Source: Parapedobacter tibetensis (GTDB taxonomy: Bacteria > Bacteroidota > Bacteroidia > Sphingobacteriales > Sphingobacteriaceae). From it: a DNA stretch of 64,000 nucleotides. The stretch is from assembly GCF_024704835.1 (NCBI RefSeq), contig NZ_JAMXBE010000005.1, forward strand, positions 62,001 through 126,000, in the 5' to 3' direction. Position numbers and translations under genes: made by a program. Each line of letters opens with the position of its first letter. Position 1 is the stretch's first letter. Below, one piece after another: positions 17,377-27,371 of this stretch. The notes under the pieces are model-generated. The model made no database searches. It saw nothing but the letters and a program-made list of their open reading frames with translations, and was not told the DNA's origin.

Positions 17377-18110
17377 TTTATCACTTTCTCCATATCTTCT
17401 GGTGTATCCACCGCGATAGTTTCATGGGTGGTTTCCGCCGTTTGGATACGATAGCCATTTTCCAGCCAACGCAATTGTTCCAATGCCTCGGCTTTTTCCA
17501 AGGATGAAACGGGGAGCTTGGTCAATGCAGCCAATATATCGGTGCGATAACCATAGATGCCTATGTGTTTATAGTATGTATGTAGGTGAAGCCAGTCTTG
17601 TGACGGTGCATTGCGTTGGAATGGGATGGTTTGCCGACTGAAATAGATGGCGCTCCCTGCATGATCAATCACCACCTTCGGTATACTGGTGTTGAATAGT
17701 TCCTCGGTAGTGGTGATTTTCTTAACCAATGTGGCGATTTGAACATCGGCGATTTCAAAGCATGCAACCAATAAATCAATCTGTTCGGGGTCGATATACG
17801 GTTCGTCACCTTGGATGTTGACGGCTATATCAAAACCAGGGCACGAAGCAATAACTTCCGCGCAACGATCCGTACCGCTTTGGTGCGTATCAGATGTCAT
17901 CAGGGCCTCACCCCCAAAAGATTTGACGTGAGTGAAAATACGGGCATCATCAGTAGCTACCAATACCCTGTCGAGCTTTTGACTCTTGGAAACCTGTTCA
18001 TACACCCGCTGGATCATGCTTTTCCCTGCAATATCTATCAGCGGCTTTCCGGGGAAACGGCTTGAAGCATAACGCGCAGGGATAATTCCGATGGTTTTAT
18101 GGTTAGACAT
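17358..18110 (-). CDS. kdsB: 3-deoxy-manno-octulosonate cytidylyltransferase (CMP-KDO synthetase)
   Basis: The 250-residue enzyme activates KDO with CTP for lipopolysaccharide core synthesis in the cytoplasm. The start IGIIPARYASSRFPGKPL is the nucleotide-binding signature. LVATDD, MTSDTHQSGTDRCAEV, VNIQGDEPYI and the late GIYGYR complete the family pattern. The length is normal for KdsB. The ATG sits within a short 14-bp tandem repeat (18107-18148). No other KDO gene lies nearby. Confidence 0.95.
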   Translation of the reverse strand: MSNHKTIGIIPARYASSRFPGKPLIDIAGKSMIQRVYEQVSKSQKLDRVLVATDDARIFTHVKSFGGEALMTSDTHQSGTDRCAEVIASCPGFDIAVNIQGDEPYIDPEQIDLLVACFEIADVQIATLVKKITTTEELFNTSIPKVVIDHAGSAIYFSRQTIPFQRNAPSQDWLHLHTYYKHIGIYGYRTDILAALTKLPVSSLEKAEALEQLRWLENGYRIQTAETTHETIAVDTPEDMEKVIKAGNKL

Positions 18111-18148
18111 GAGATATAAGACGTGAGATTTTAGATATGAGATTTTAG
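18107..18148. repeat. Three tandem 14-bp repeats at the kdsB start
   Basis: The units at 18107-18120, 18121-18134 and 18135-18148 follow the pattern ACRTGAGATTTTAG with small changes. The first unit contains the kdsB start codon on the other strand, so the repeats form the 5' leader of kdsB. Confidence 0.7.
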
Positions 18149-18171
18149 ATTTTCGTATAGCTCGATTTAAT

Positions 18172-18264
18172 GGAACAAAGATGACACGGATAGTACAGAT
18201 AACCTAGGATCGACTAAACTAATAAGCTGTATAAATCCGCTTAATCTGCGTTATTCGTGTTCCG
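18172..18264. repeat. Inverted pair of the GGAACACGGAT dispersed repeat
   Basis: The left arm (18172-18200, starting GGAACAAAGATGACACGGAT) and right arm (18235-18264, whose complement starts CGGAACACGAATAACGCAGA) are imperfect inverted copies around a 34-bp centre. The arrangement resembles a REP/BIME-type intergenic element. Single copies of the same repeat lie at 9572-9612, 30216-30248 and 42527-42556. Confidence 0.7.
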
Positions 18265-18273
18265 TCTTTCGAC

Positions 18274-18888
18274 TCAAAACAACCCAAACAGTTCAGCGTC
18301 GATTTTTTGGATGACGAAACCCAGGTCTTCGGGTTTGTTAGCAAAATCCAATTTGTCTTTATCCAATACCAGTAGCTTGCCATCTTTGTAGCTCTTTATC
18401 CATTTTTCGTATTTGGCATTGAGCTTGGATAGGTAATCCAAACGAATTCCTGATTCATATTCACGGCCTCGGAGCTGAATATTATCTACCAACGTGGGCA
18501 CGGATGCCCGAAGGTAGATAAGTAAGTCGGGGGCTTTGATATAAGAGATAATACTCTCAAATATATTGCTGTAATTCTCAAAATCACGAGCGCTCATCAG
18601 TCCCATGTCATATAAATTCTCGGCAAAGATATAGGCATCTTCATAGATGGTCCGGTCTTGGATGATGTTGGTGCCTTTTTCCTGCAATTGTACGATATGC
18701 CTAAACCGGCTATTGAGGAAATAGATTTGCAGGTTGAACGCCCAGCGTTTCATATCGCTGTAAAAATCCTCTAGGTATGGGTTGTCATCCACAGCTTCGA
18801 ATTGCGGCTCCCATTTGAGGTGATTGGCCAACAGTTTGGTGAGCGTGGTCTTTCCTGCTCCGATGTTTCCTACAATGGCGATGTGCAT
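18274..18888 (-). CDS. Deoxynucleoside kinase
   Basis: The 204-residue enzyme phosphorylates deoxynucleosides for salvage. It starts MHIAIVGNIGAGKTTLTKLL, a clean P-loop. Further family marks are the acceptor-site ED in DDNPYLEDFYSD, the catalytic DRTIYEDAYIFA (DRS-type motif) and the lid arginines in NIQLRGREYESGI. I chose the ATG at 18888 rather than 18924 because the P-loop then sits at the usual N-terminus. It lies one base after the trpS stop codon, so the two genes are coupled. Confidence 0.9.
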   Translation of the reverse strand: MHIAIVGNIGAGKTTLTKLLANHLKWEPQFEAVDDNPYLEDFYSDMKRWAFNLQIYFLNSRFRHIVQLQEKGTNIIQDRTIYEDAYIFAENLYDMGLMSARDFENYSNIFESIISYIKAPDLLIYLRASVPTLVDNIQLRGREYESGIRLDYLSKLNAKYEKWIKSYKDGKLLVLDKDKLDFANKPEDLGFVIQKIDAELFGLF

Positions 18889-18889
18889 A

Positions 18890-19885
18890 TTAAAACTTCC
18901 TAAAACCGATAATTTCTCGTACATCCGCTATGGTTTTGCGGGCGCTTTCTCGTGCTTTTTCATTTCCCTGATGAATCACTTTGCTAATATAATCGTTATC
19001 ATTGGAAATTTCATGGATATGTGCACGAACAGGTTCGGTAGCAGCAACCATATCTTCCGCCAATTGTTTCTTAAAGTCGCCGTAGCGGATTTCACAGGCA
19101 TTATATAAATCGTCGAAATGCTTCAAGGTATCTGGTGAGGAAACGGCTTCCATCAGCGTAAACAAGTTTTGGATGGCCTCCGGCTTTTGTTGGTTAGGTG
19201 TTGTTGGCCCACTATCAGTCACCGCGCGCATCACTTTTTTGCGAATGGTTTCCGGTGAGTCCGATAGGTAAACCGCATTGGCTTCCCCTTCAGATTTTCC
19301 CATCTTGCCCTTGCCATCCAATCCGGGTATTTTGATCAGGTTTTTGCCGAAGGAAAATGCATGCGGTTCAGCAAAATATTCAGTTTTATACATCCGGTTA
19401 AACCGGTTTGCGAACGTACGTGTCATTTCAAGGTGCTGTTCTTGGTCTTTGCCTACCGGCACCTTAGTGGCGCGATGCAGTAAAATGTCTGCCGCCATCA
19501 GCACGGGGTAAGTAAGCAGTCCGGCATTTATGTTATCCGGGTTTGCCCTTACCTTATCTTTGAATGAGGTGGCTCGTTCGAGCTCGCCCAAATAGGCATT
19601 CATATTAAGGTAGAGATACAATTCAGCCACTTCAGGCACGTCGGATTGTATATATATGGTGGCCACATCAGGGTCAATACCGGCGGCGAGGTATTCAACT
19701 ACCACTTGGCGGACGTTGGTGTAGAGGTCTTCCGGAGTGGGATGTGTGGTCAATGAATGCAGGTCGGCAATAAAAAAATAGCAATTATGCTCGTGCTGCA
19801 TCTGCACGAAATTTCTAATTGCCCCATAATAATTCCCTAAATGTAACTTTCCGGTACTTCGGATACCGCTCACAACTGTTTCCAT
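18890..19885 (-). CDS. trpS: Tryptophanyl-tRNA synthetase
   Basis: The 331-residue class I aminoacyl-tRNA synthetase charges tRNA-Trp. The HIGH-like motif is GKLHLGNYYGA (12-22) and the KMSKS-like motif is GKMGKSEGEAN near residue 195. Conserved stretches TYPVLMAADIL and VPVGKDQEQHLEMTR, which bind tryptophan and ATP, are present. The length is normal. The gene is followed after one base by a deoxynucleoside kinase gene. Confidence 0.96.
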   Translation of the reverse strand: METVVSGIRSTGKLHLGNYYGAIRNFVQMQHEHNCYFFIADLHSLTTHPTPEDLYTNVRQVVVEYLAAGIDPDVATIYIQSDVPEVAELYLYLNMNAYLGELERATSFKDKVRANPDNINAGLLTYPVLMAADILLHRATKVPVGKDQEQHLEMTRTFANRFNRMYKTEYFAEPHAFSFGKNLIKIPGLDGKGKMGKSEGEANAVYLSDSPETIRKKVMRAVTDSGPTTPNQQKPEAIQNLFTLMEAVSSPDTLKHFDDLYNACEIRYGDFKKQLAEDMVAATEPVRAHIHEISNDNDYISKVIHQGNEKARESARKTIADVREIIGFRKF

Positions 19886-19963
19886 ATTGGTCGCGAAATT
19901 AAGGAATTATTGGTTAATTAGCGGGAATCTGTTGAATTTACATATGCAGCTGACAAAATTTTG

Positions 19964-19979
19964 TAATGATTAATCATTA
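19964..19979. promoter_or_regulatory. Perfect 16-bp AT-rich palindrome between divergent genes
   Basis: TAATGATTAATCATTA is fully self-complementary. It lies 78 bp upstream of trpS and 66 bp upstream of the desaturase start, near the desaturase -7 box at 20007. It is a possible operator; no regulator can be named. Confidence 0.4.
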
Positions 19980-20006
19980 TGCCACACGCTTCTAGTATAT
20001 AATTCC

Positions 20007-20014
20007 TATTTTTG
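20007..20014 (+). promoter_or_regulatory. -7 box of the desaturase gene
   Basis: TATTTTTG fits TAnnTTTG and predicts a start near 20018, 28 bases before the ATG. I see no TTG at the expected -33 spacing. Confidence 0.55.
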
Positions 20015-20045
20015 TGCTTGTAACCCATGTAAGAGCAATTAGTGT

Positions 20046-21146
20046 ATGGAAGGACTTATTAAGCCAACATATAAGAAAGCCGGCCCTGATGATTTTTTCA
20101 AGAAGCTTCAGAAAGAGGTGCATGAAAAGGTGCTCTCCAACAAAAGCATTCAGCGGAGAAATATTACCAAGTCGATCCTTTTGTTGGTGCTGTATTTCAC
20201 CTTTTATATTTGCATCCTATTATTTGGCAACTATACTCCCTTGTTGTTCCTTTTCTACATTTTTCTTGGGTTTTCCATGATTACATTGTTTATCAATGCT
20301 TTCCATGACGCTGCACATGGTGCGGTTTTTGCAAAACGAAAGCATAATACCATGTTCACCAATGTGCTGGAATTGTTTGGGAGCAACAGCTGGCTGTGGT
20401 CCAAACGGCATTTGTTGCTGCATCATCCATATCCCAATATCCAGCATTGGGATACAGACATCAAACAGAGTGATATGGTACGGATATTTCCCGATAGCCC
20501 GCACCTCAATCAACATCGTTACCAACATATATACATGTGGTTGCTTTACCCGATGTACACACTCAATTGGCTGTTTATTCGCGATTTCAAGGATTTTTTC
20601 GGTTCCAAGGACAACTATGTTAAGCGTGTTGTCAAAATTCCCCGTGTTGAATATTACAAGCTGTTTGCTGCAAAATTATTTAATGTCTTTTACCTGATAG
20701 GCATTCCCATCTTGGTGCTCAATCAACCTTGGCATATGGTGGTGTTGGCATGGTTGGCGATGCATATCTGTGGGAGTATGCTGGGTGTCATCGCCCTGAT
20801 ATCTACCCATGTAGATGAAACGGCTATTTTCCCCTTACCTCCGACAGACGGCAAGATGGGAGTGACTTGGGCAGCGCATCAAATGATGGTAACCAAGGAT
20901 TTCAGTGCAAATAGTCCGTTAGCTAATTTCCTCTTTGGGGGGTTTACGCACCATGTGGCACACCACTTATTCCCGAACGTGGCCCATACCTATTATCCAC
21001 ATATTACACCTATTATCAAAAGGTATGCAGAGGAATATAATTTGCCGTATACCTGTTACCCAGCATACAAGGCGGTACTTTCCCATTTCAACTTGCTCAA
21101 GAAACAAGGGATGGCCGAAAATCTTTTCCGTACAGGTGAACTATAG
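20046..21146 (+). CDS. Membrane fatty acid desaturase
   Basis: The 366-residue integral membrane protein has the three histidine boxes of acyl-lipid/acyl-CoA desaturases that bind the di-iron centre: HDAAHGA (near residue 86), HLLLHHPYPNIQH (near 120) and HHVAHHLFP (near 300). Hydrophobic pairs lie between the boxes. It introduces a double bond into membrane fatty acids using oxygen and a reductant. There is no fused cytochrome b5 domain, so an external electron carrier is needed. It overlaps the convergent mazG gene by 6 bp. Bond position is not predictable. Confidence 0.92.
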   Translation: MEGLIKPTYKKAGPDDFFKKLQKEVHEKVLSNKSIQRRNITKSILLLVLYFTFYICILLFGNYTPLLFLFYIFLGFSMITLFINAFHDAAHGAVFAKRKHNTMFTNVLELFGSNSWLWSKRHLLLHHPYPNIQHWDTDIKQSDMVRIFPDSPHLNQHRYQHIYMWLLYPMYTLNWLFIRDFKDFFGSKDNYVKRVVKIPRVEYYKLFAAKLFNVFYLIGIPILVLNQPWHMVVLAWLAMHICGSMLGVIALISTHVDETAIFPLPPTDGKMGVTWAAHQMMVTKDFSANSPLANFLFGGFTHHVAHHLFPNVAHTYYPHITPIIKRYAEEYNLPYTCYPAYKAVLSHFNLLKKQGMAENLFRTGEL

Positions 21147-21944
21147 TTTTTTGGCTTCTTCCCAATAAACGTCCATCTCGGCAAGGGTCATTTCCTTAAG
21201 GCTCTTGCCGGTTTCCTTGGAACGATTTTCAAGATGTGAAAAGCGCTTGATGAACTTCTTGTTGGTACGTTCTAGTGCATTTTCGGGATTAATGCCTATA
21301 AAGCGGGCATAGTTGATCAAGGAGAAAAGTAGGTCGCCAAACTCAGCCTCAGCCTTTTCTGTATCGATGGCTTCGGTAGCCATCACATCAAACTCTTCCT
21401 TGAATTCGGCCAGTTCCTCTTCCACCTTTTGCCATACTTGTTGCTTTTCCTCCCAATCGAAGCCCACACCACGTACCTTATCTTGGATGCGGTAGGCCTT
21501 TACCAATGCCGGTAGGGAGCTTGGTACACCGGCAAGGACGGATTTATTGCCTTCTTTCAGCTTAAGTTGCTCCCAATTGCGTTTTACGTCTTCTTCATCG
21601 TTCACATCCACATCGCCATAGATATGTGGATGGCGGGAAACAAGTTTTTCACACACCCCATTGAGTACATCCACGATGTCAAAGGCTCCTTGTTCTTCTG
21701 CGATTCGGGCATAGAACACCAAGTGCATCATTAAGTCGCCCAGTTCCTTTTTGACCTCTTCTAAGTCGTTATCCAATATGGCATCACCCAATTCATACAT
21801 TTCCTCAATACTCAGGTGGCGGAGGGTCTCCATGGTTTGCTTCCTGTCCCATGGGCATTCCGTCCGTAACGTATGCAATACGGTAAGTAAGCGTTCGAAG
21901 GCTTTTGCGGGAGTCTGTTGGATCGGGGGAGGGGTATGGGGCAT
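21141..21944 (-). CDS. mazG: Nucleoside triphosphate pyrophosphohydrolase
   Basis: The 267-residue protein has two MazG folds. The first, CPWDRKQTMETLRHLSIEEM, has the metal-binding ELGD and EVKKELGDLMMHLVFYARIA, matching the EExxE...ExxD pattern. The second copy, EFGDLLFSLINYARFIGINP, is near residue 205. The enzyme hydrolyses NTPs to NMP and pyrophosphate, cleaning non-canonical nucleotides or tuning (p)ppGpp in known members. Size and order match E. coli MazG. Confidence 0.94.
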   Translation of the reverse strand: MPHTPPPIQQTPAKAFERLLTVLHTLRTECPWDRKQTMETLRHLSIEEMYELGDAILDNDLEEVKKELGDLMMHLVFYARIAEEQGAFDIVDVLNGVCEKLVSRHPHIYGDVDVNDEEDVKRNWEQLKLKEGNKSVLAGVPSSLPALVKAYRIQDKVRGVGFDWEEKQQVWQKVEEELAEFKEEFDVMATEAIDTEKAEAEFGDLLFSLINYARFIGINPENALERTNKKFIKRFSHLENRSKETGKSLKEMTLAEMDVYWEEAKKL

Positions 21945-21985
21945 ATATGGTTTGTAGTTTTATGCGCAAACTTAATGAATTTTGG

Positions 21986-24520
21986 TTAAACGGTTACTCC
22001 GCTATTATTGGTATAGATTTGCAATTGTTGTATAAAGTCGGTAAGCTGAATAAGGGTGTACTCAAATTCCGATGTTTTCGGTAATTCACCATTACGCGCA
22101 TCGATTTCCATTTTCCGCAGCCGGAAAGCAATTTTATCTGCACCAATTTGGGCGGTACGCCCGGCAATGCGGTGCAGCAGCAATTCTGTATTTGCTAAGT
22201 CGTGTTTTTTGTAGTGGTTTTTGAGGGTAGCGATATCCGAAGTGGTATCTTCCCTATACAACGTGATAATTTTGTTGGTTTCTTCTTCGTCGCCCAATGC
22301 AAAATGCTGGATGGCCGTCACATCGGGCCGGTTAGCGTCGTTGGATCGGTTATCGGCCGAAGTGATGCCGAGCAAATTGAGCAAATCTGCTTCTCTGAAG
22401 GGTTTGAGCAATAGACCATCAAACCCTTGTGAGCGGATTTCTTCCTGTTCTTCAGGGAGCACCTGAGCGGTACAAGCATAAATATTCACCTCATCGGTAT
22501 CGATTTTCTGCCGCAGTTCGCGATTAAGCTGCGTGCCATCCATTTCGGGCATCCGGATATCCATTAGGATGGTCTTTGCGTCAGGATCCCAGTCTGTGGC
22601 CAATACCTCTTTCGGAGAGGTGAAACATCGGTAGGGCACGTGATACTTGTCGAGAATGCTCTGGCATAGGCTTAATATCAGACGATCATCGTCTATGATC
22701 CATACACTGCCCTCAAACCGCTTACCCGCATCGTGGGTCTTATGTTGGATGGCTTCTGTTACGCCGGAAGCTACCGTTTTCAGTGGTAAATTCACCTTGA
22801 ATACGGATCCGAATCTTTTCTTACTTTCTACGCGAATGTGGCCATCCATGCTTTCACAGATGGTCTTCACGATACTTAGGCCCAATCCGCTGCCGAAGTG
22901 AACACCCGAATTGGCATGCTCGGATTGCTCGAAATCATTGAATATGCGTTCCAGATCTTCTTGAGGGATACCCTTTCCAGTGTCTTTTACCACGATGTTG
23001 AGTTCCGTCTTCTCTCCATAAACTACCGTACTTACGTGGAGTGTAACCTTTCCTTGCTCGGTGAATTTTATGGCATTGCTAAGCAAATTAAATAGGATTT
23101 GCCGGATTCGGAAGGCATCGCCGACCACATTGCCCGATCCTAAAATACGTGTGCTGAGTTTCATCTCCAAGTTTTTGGCGTGAGCTTGTGTTTTCATCAC
23201 GGCCACCACATTGTTGACCAAATCCGCAACGGCAAACGGTTTTTCATTAAGCACAATCTTACCTGAAGTGATACGGCTATAGTCCAATATCTCATTTACG
23301 ATTTGTAGCAGGTGTTCTGATGATTGATAGATGGCATCAATCTTTGCTTCATCGGTCGTATCACCCTGCTTCAATTGTTCGGAATACCCGATGATGGATT
23401 GCAGTGGTGTGCGTAGTTCATGGCTCATATTGGAGAGGAAGCGTTGTTTCGCGGCGGCATGGTATTCGGCTTCTTCCTTCGCGATTTCCAAGGCAATGCG
23501 ATATGCGTTGTTTTTACGGATATCGGCTAAAATCAAGTACACCGTGATGGCGATGCCGACAAAAAATACGAGGAAAATGACGCTGATTCTCCAAACACTG
23601 TCGTTCACTACGGCTTTTGCTTGTTGGTTATCCACCTCCATTTGTTGCATGGCTTCGTTTTCAACGACATGCAGGATGCTCAACATGTCGCTAATAAGCG
23701 TATTGCCGGCGATGGTCAACTCCATTTCCCGGTTGACAAACAGCTCACGCTGCTGTTGTTGTCGCATTTGGAAAAGCTGTACGGCGCTGTCGATACGGGC
23801 GAGGGTGCTGTCGTGTTGCGTAGCCGTTATGGTGTCCACAATGGTTTCTTGCTCTTCTTCCACCATCCGTCTTATTTCTGCCTGTTGGGGAGGGGAGAGT
23901 TCTGGCCGTTTGCGCGAGAAGAGCCGTGAGAAAAATCCCCTATTATCCTCATCATTAGTTACAGTGGTATCCAACGTATCCGTATCATCTGCTATGGTCC
24001 TTGTACGTCGTATTCTTTCAGTGGTGACGATGGTACTATCGGAGCTTGGTTCGTAGATGACGTCACTGAGCGATTGCAATTGTTCCGAAAATTCATGGCT
24101 ATCTACCACCTTTTCACGCACCTTTACATATGCATTGAATAGTCTGTCACGTTTGGTGAGCAGACTTTTCACCGAATTGATGCGCGCCTGCTGGATATCG
24201 CTATCGTAGTATAAATATTTAAGTGAATCAAGGGAGGCCACGATGGCGGCGGATTCCTTTGAAAAGCTTCGGTATGAGGTATTGCCACTGAATGCTTGGG
24301 AGCGTTGCAACTGGTCGAGCCGCATAATATTTCTGGAAATTCGGCTAACCATTTCCAGCTTGGGATCCGGGGTGGTGATGTTTTCCACGGTATCCATCAT
24401 TTCCGTGAACGCCACGCGGCTGATTACCCATGCCAATAACAAAGCTGCAGCGCAGGTGACAAATACAAAGATAACTTTGCGCCGCACGCTCCCCGTGGAT
24501 TGTATGTGTGGTGTTGGCAT
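21986..24520 (-). CDS. Hybrid sensor histidine kinase with receiver and Hpt domains
   Basis: The 844-residue phosphorelay protein has a membrane segment at about 16-36, a periplasmic sensor region of about 280 residues rich in coiled-coil-like helices, and a second segment (ISVIFLVFFVGIAITVYLIL) near 315-335. HisKA follows (NMSHELRTPLQSIIGYSEQL, His near 365), then HATPase_c (VKDTGKGIPQEDLERI, GSGLGLSIVKTI). A receiver with DDDR and the phosphoacceptor Asp in ILMDIRMPEMDG lies near 652. A C-terminal Hpt helix carries LLLHRIAGR near 783. All phosphotransfer residues are intact. No output regulator is adjacent. Confidence 0.92.
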   Translation of the reverse strand: MPTPHIQSTGSVRRKVIFVFVTCAAALLLAWVISRVAFTEMMDTVENITTPDPKLEMVSRISRNIMRLDQLQRSQAFSGNTSYRSFSKESAAIVASLDSLKYLYYDSDIQQARINSVKSLLTKRDRLFNAYVKVREKVVDSHEFSEQLQSLSDVIYEPSSDSTIVTTERIRRTRTIADDTDTLDTTVTNDEDNRGFFSRLFSRKRPELSPPQQAEIRRMVEEEQETIVDTITATQHDSTLARIDSAVQLFQMRQQQQRELFVNREMELTIAGNTLISDMLSILHVVENEAMQQMEVDNQQAKAVVNDSVWRISVIFLVFFVGIAITVYLILADIRKNNAYRIALEIAKEEAEYHAAAKQRFLSNMSHELRTPLQSIIGYSEQLKQGDTTDEAKIDAIYQSSEHLLQIVNEILDYSRITSGKIVLNEKPFAVADLVNNVVAVMKTQAHAKNLEMKLSTRILGSGNVVGDAFRIRQILFNLLSNAIKFTEQGKVTLHVSTVVYGEKTELNIVVKDTGKGIPQEDLERIFNDFEQSEHANSGVHFGSGLGLSIVKTICESMDGHIRVESKKRFGSVFKVNLPLKTVASGVTEAIQHKTHDAGKRFEGSVWIIDDDRLILSLCQSILDKYHVPYRCFTSPKEVLATDWDPDAKTILMDIRMPEMDGTQLNRELRQKIDTDEVNIYACTAQVLPEEQEEIRSQGFDGLLLKPFREADLLNLLGITSADNRSNDANRPDVTAIQHFALGDEEETNKIITLYREDTTSDIATLKNHYKKHDLANTELLLHRIAGRTAQIGADKIAFRLRKMEIDARNGELPKTSEFEYTLIQLTDFIQQLQIYTNNSGVTV

Positions 24521-24635
24521 GGAAACGCTTAAAACCTCCTATCTTTTTGTAAAGATAACCAAAAATTATGCTAAACTATCTCGACGCGGGTAAATAGCGC
24601 GGGGTGGTGGGACGCTGATAACTGAAAGCCGATAT

Positions 24636-27227
24636 CTACTGATTCAAAAACACAAACTTATTGTCAAACATATCCAGTTTGATCGTGCTCTCTTTGTCAA
24701 TTTTGTCGGCCAGGATTTCCTTGGACAGCTCATTTAGGATATGTTTTTGTATCACGCGTTTGAGTGGGCGTGCGCCATACTGTGGGTCATAACCCAATTG
24801 AGCCAACCAATCAAGCGCTTCCTCGCTGGCGGTAAGATGGATACCCATTTCGGCAAGCTGCCCTTGTACTCGGGCAAACTGCAAATGCACGATTTTTCCT
24901 AGCTCCTCCCTCGTGAGTGGAGTAAACATGATAACTTCATCGATACGGTTGAGAAATTCCGGCCGGATGGACTTCTGTAGCAGCTCAAACACCTCGTTTC
25001 GGGTTTTGGCCACTACTTCCTCCCGGTTATCATCGCGCAGATCACTGAAATTCTCTTGTATGAGGTGCGATCCGATGTTGGATGTCATGATGATGATGGT
25101 ATTCTTGAAGTTTACCACACGTCCCTTGTTGTCCGTAAGATGTCCATCATCCAATACTTGCAACAGGATATTGAAGACATCCGGATGTGCTTTTTCGATT
25201 TCGTCCAGCAGCACTACCGCATAGGGCCTACGCCTAATGGCCTCTGTAAGCTGTCCACCTTCGTCATAACCCACGTATCCTGGAGGCGCGCCGATAAGAC
25301 GTGATACGGAGTGCCGTTCTTGGTATTCGCTCATGTCAATACGTACCATGGATTGCTCTTCGTTGAAAAGGAATTCGGCCAATGCCTTGGCCAGCTCGGT
25401 CTTGCCCACGCCCGTGGTGCCAAGGAAGATGAACGATCCAATGGGGCGGTGTTTGTCGCTCAATCCAGCACGCGATCGCCTGATGGCATCCGAAATGGCT
25501 TCGATTGCTTCTTCTTGCCCTGCTACGCGTCTGTGTAATTCTTCTTCAAGGTGTAGCAGTTTGTCACGTTCGCTTTGCACCATTTTGGTGACCGGAATAC
25601 CCGTCCAACGCGATACGACACCAGCGATATCTTCAGCAGTAACCTCTTCCTTGAGCATACGGCTGTCAATTTGTTTTTCTGCGAGCTCTTTCTTGAGGGT
25701 TTCCACCTTGTCTTGTGATTCCTTGATGCGTCCGTAACGGATTTCGGCTACTTTACCGTAGTCACCAGCACGTTCAGCTTGGTCGGCTTCGATTTTATAG
25801 TTTTCGATTTGTTCCAATTCATGGTTGATGTTGTCCACCAATGTTTTTTCACTTTGCCATGCCGCACGTAGGGAGTCGCGGTCAGCAGTAAGGTTAGCGA
25901 TTTCTTCGCTCAGCTCGCTTACTTTCTTGCTATCTTTCTCCCGCTTAATGGCCTCTCGCTCGATTTCAAGCTGCATGATGCGGCGTTCGATTTCGTCTAC
26001 CGCTTCCGGTACGGAATCCATTTCCAGCCTCAGTTTGGAGGCGGCCTCGTCCATCAGGTCTATGGCCTTGTCGGGCAGGAAACGGTCGGCAATATAACGT
26101 TGCGACAGTTCCACGGCTGCGATGATGGCTTCATCCAAGATACGTACCTTGTGATGGGTTTCATAACGCTCCTTGAGGCCCCGCAGAATGGAGATAGCAT
26201 CTTGGGTGTCGGGTTCCCCTACCATCACTTTCTGGAAACGGCGCTCCAGCGCCTTGTCCTTTTCAAAATACTTCTGGTATTCATTTAGGGTAGTGGCTCC
26301 AATGGCACGCAGCTCCCCACGCGCCAGGGCCGGTTTGAGGATGTTGGCCGCATCCATGGCACCTTCGCCGCCTCCGGCGCCCACGAGTGTATGGATTTCG
26401 TCAATGAACAGGATGATTTCCCCATCGCTCTGTGTCACCTCCTTCACTACCGCCTTGAGCCTTTCTTCAAACTCACCCTTATACTTGGCACCGGCAATCA
26501 ATGCACCCATATCCAATGAGTAGACAGTTTTTGCTTTTAGGTTTTCAGGCGCATCGCCCTTGATGATACGATGTGCAATACCTTCAGCGATGGCGGTTTT
26601 ACCCACACCGGGTTCACCCACCAATAGGGGGTTGTTTTTTGTTCTGCGGGAGAGTATTTGGATGACCCTGCGGATTTCGTCATCACGGCCGATAACCGGA
26701 TCGAGCTTGCCAGATTCAGCAAATTCATTGAGGTTGCGTGCATATTTATTGAGCGCATTGTAAGTGGCTTCGGCATTTTGGTCGGTTACCCGTGCGTTAC
26801 CCCGGAGGTCACCGATCGCTTTTTTTAAGTCTTTTTCGGTGATACCCTGATCTTTGAGCAAGGCAGCGGTCTTATCGCCCGTATTGAGGATACCCAATAA
26901 GATATGCTCGATGGATACAAACTCGTCCTTGAATTCCTTTAAGTACGATTGTGCTTTCTGTAAAGCCGTGTTAGCGCCGGATGATAGGTAAATGTTGCTG
27001 CCACTTACCTTGGGGAAGGTGCCGATTTGCTTATCAAGCTCTTCCTCCACATGCCTTACGTTTACGTTCAGTTTTTTGAGCAGATGGCTCACTATGTTTT
27101 CATCCACCACCAACAATGCCTTTAGCAAATGTGCCGTTTCAATGGATTGCTGCTGGTTGCCCACGGCAATTTCTGAAGCCTTTTGGATGGCTTCCTGTGC
27201 TTTGATTGTATAGTTGTTGAAATTCAT
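24636..27227 (-). CDS. clpB: ATP-dependent disaggregase ClpB
   Basis: The 863-residue Hsp100 chaperone frees aggregated proteins with DnaK. It has the N domain (repeated Clp_N motifs, 1-145) and AAA-1 with Walker [14 protein letters not shown] and Walker [11 protein letters not shown]. The middle coiled-coil (about 410-525) distinguishes ClpB from ClpA and ClpC. AAA-2 has [14 protein letters not shown] and [10 protein letters not shown], and the C-terminal D2 domain follows. The length is typical. It is monocistronic; I found no heat-shock operator in the 180 bp upstream. Confidence 0.97.
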   Translation of the reverse strand: MNFNNYTIKAQEAIQKASEIAVGNQQQSIETAHLLKALLVVDENIVSHLLKKLNVNVRHVEEELDKQIGTFPKVSGSNIYLSSGANTALQKAQSYLKEFKDEFVSIEHILLGILNTGDKTAALLKDQGITEKDLKKAIGDLRGNARVTDQNAEATYNALNKYARNLNEFAESGKLDPVIGRDDEIRRVIQILSRRTKNNPLLVGEPGVGKTAIAEGIAHRIIKGDAPENLKAKTVYSLDMGALIAGAKYKGEFEERLKAVVKEVTQSDGEIILFIDEIHTLVGAGGGEGAMDAANILKPALARGELRAIGATTLNEYQKYFEKDKALERRFQKVMVGEPDTQDAISILRGLKERYETHHKVRILDEAIIAAVELSQRYIADRFLPDKAIDLMDEAASKLRLEMDSVPEAVDEIERRIMQLEIEREAIKREKDSKKVSELSEEIANLTADRDSLRAAWQSEKTLVDNINHELEQIENYKIEADQAERAGDYGKVAEIRYGRIKESQDKVETLKKELAEKQIDSRMLKEEVTAEDIAGVVSRWTGIPVTKMVQSERDKLLHLEEELHRRVAGQEEAIEAISDAIRRSRAGLSDKHRPIGSFIFLGTTGVGKTELAKALAEFLFNEEQSMVRIDMSEYQERHSVSRLIGAPPGYVGYDEGGQLTEAIRRRPYAVVLLDEIEKAHPDVFNILLQVLDDGHLTDNKGRVVNFKNTIIIMTSNIGSHLIQENFSDLRDDNREEVVAKTRNEVFELLQKSIRPEFLNRIDEVIMFTPLTREELGKIVHLQFARVQGQLAEMGIHLTASEEALDWLAQLGYDPQYGARPLKRVIQKHILNELSKEILADKIDKESTIKLDMFDNKFVFLNQ

Positions 27228-27371
27228 TTTCTTGATTTTACAGGTGTAACATCAAAACAAATACCATGGGTGATTTGATTGGGGAATCGGAAGTTTTGTC
27301 TGGGTTAACTTAAAATAAAGTGACTAAATGTCTGTTTTTTAATACATTATACTGAAATAATTGCAGGTAGA

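Noticed and set aside
23331..24056. Long antisense frame inside the hybrid kinase gene
   Set aside because: It is serine- and cysteine-rich in the manner of reverse-strand shadows, and the kinase frame has clear domains throughout.
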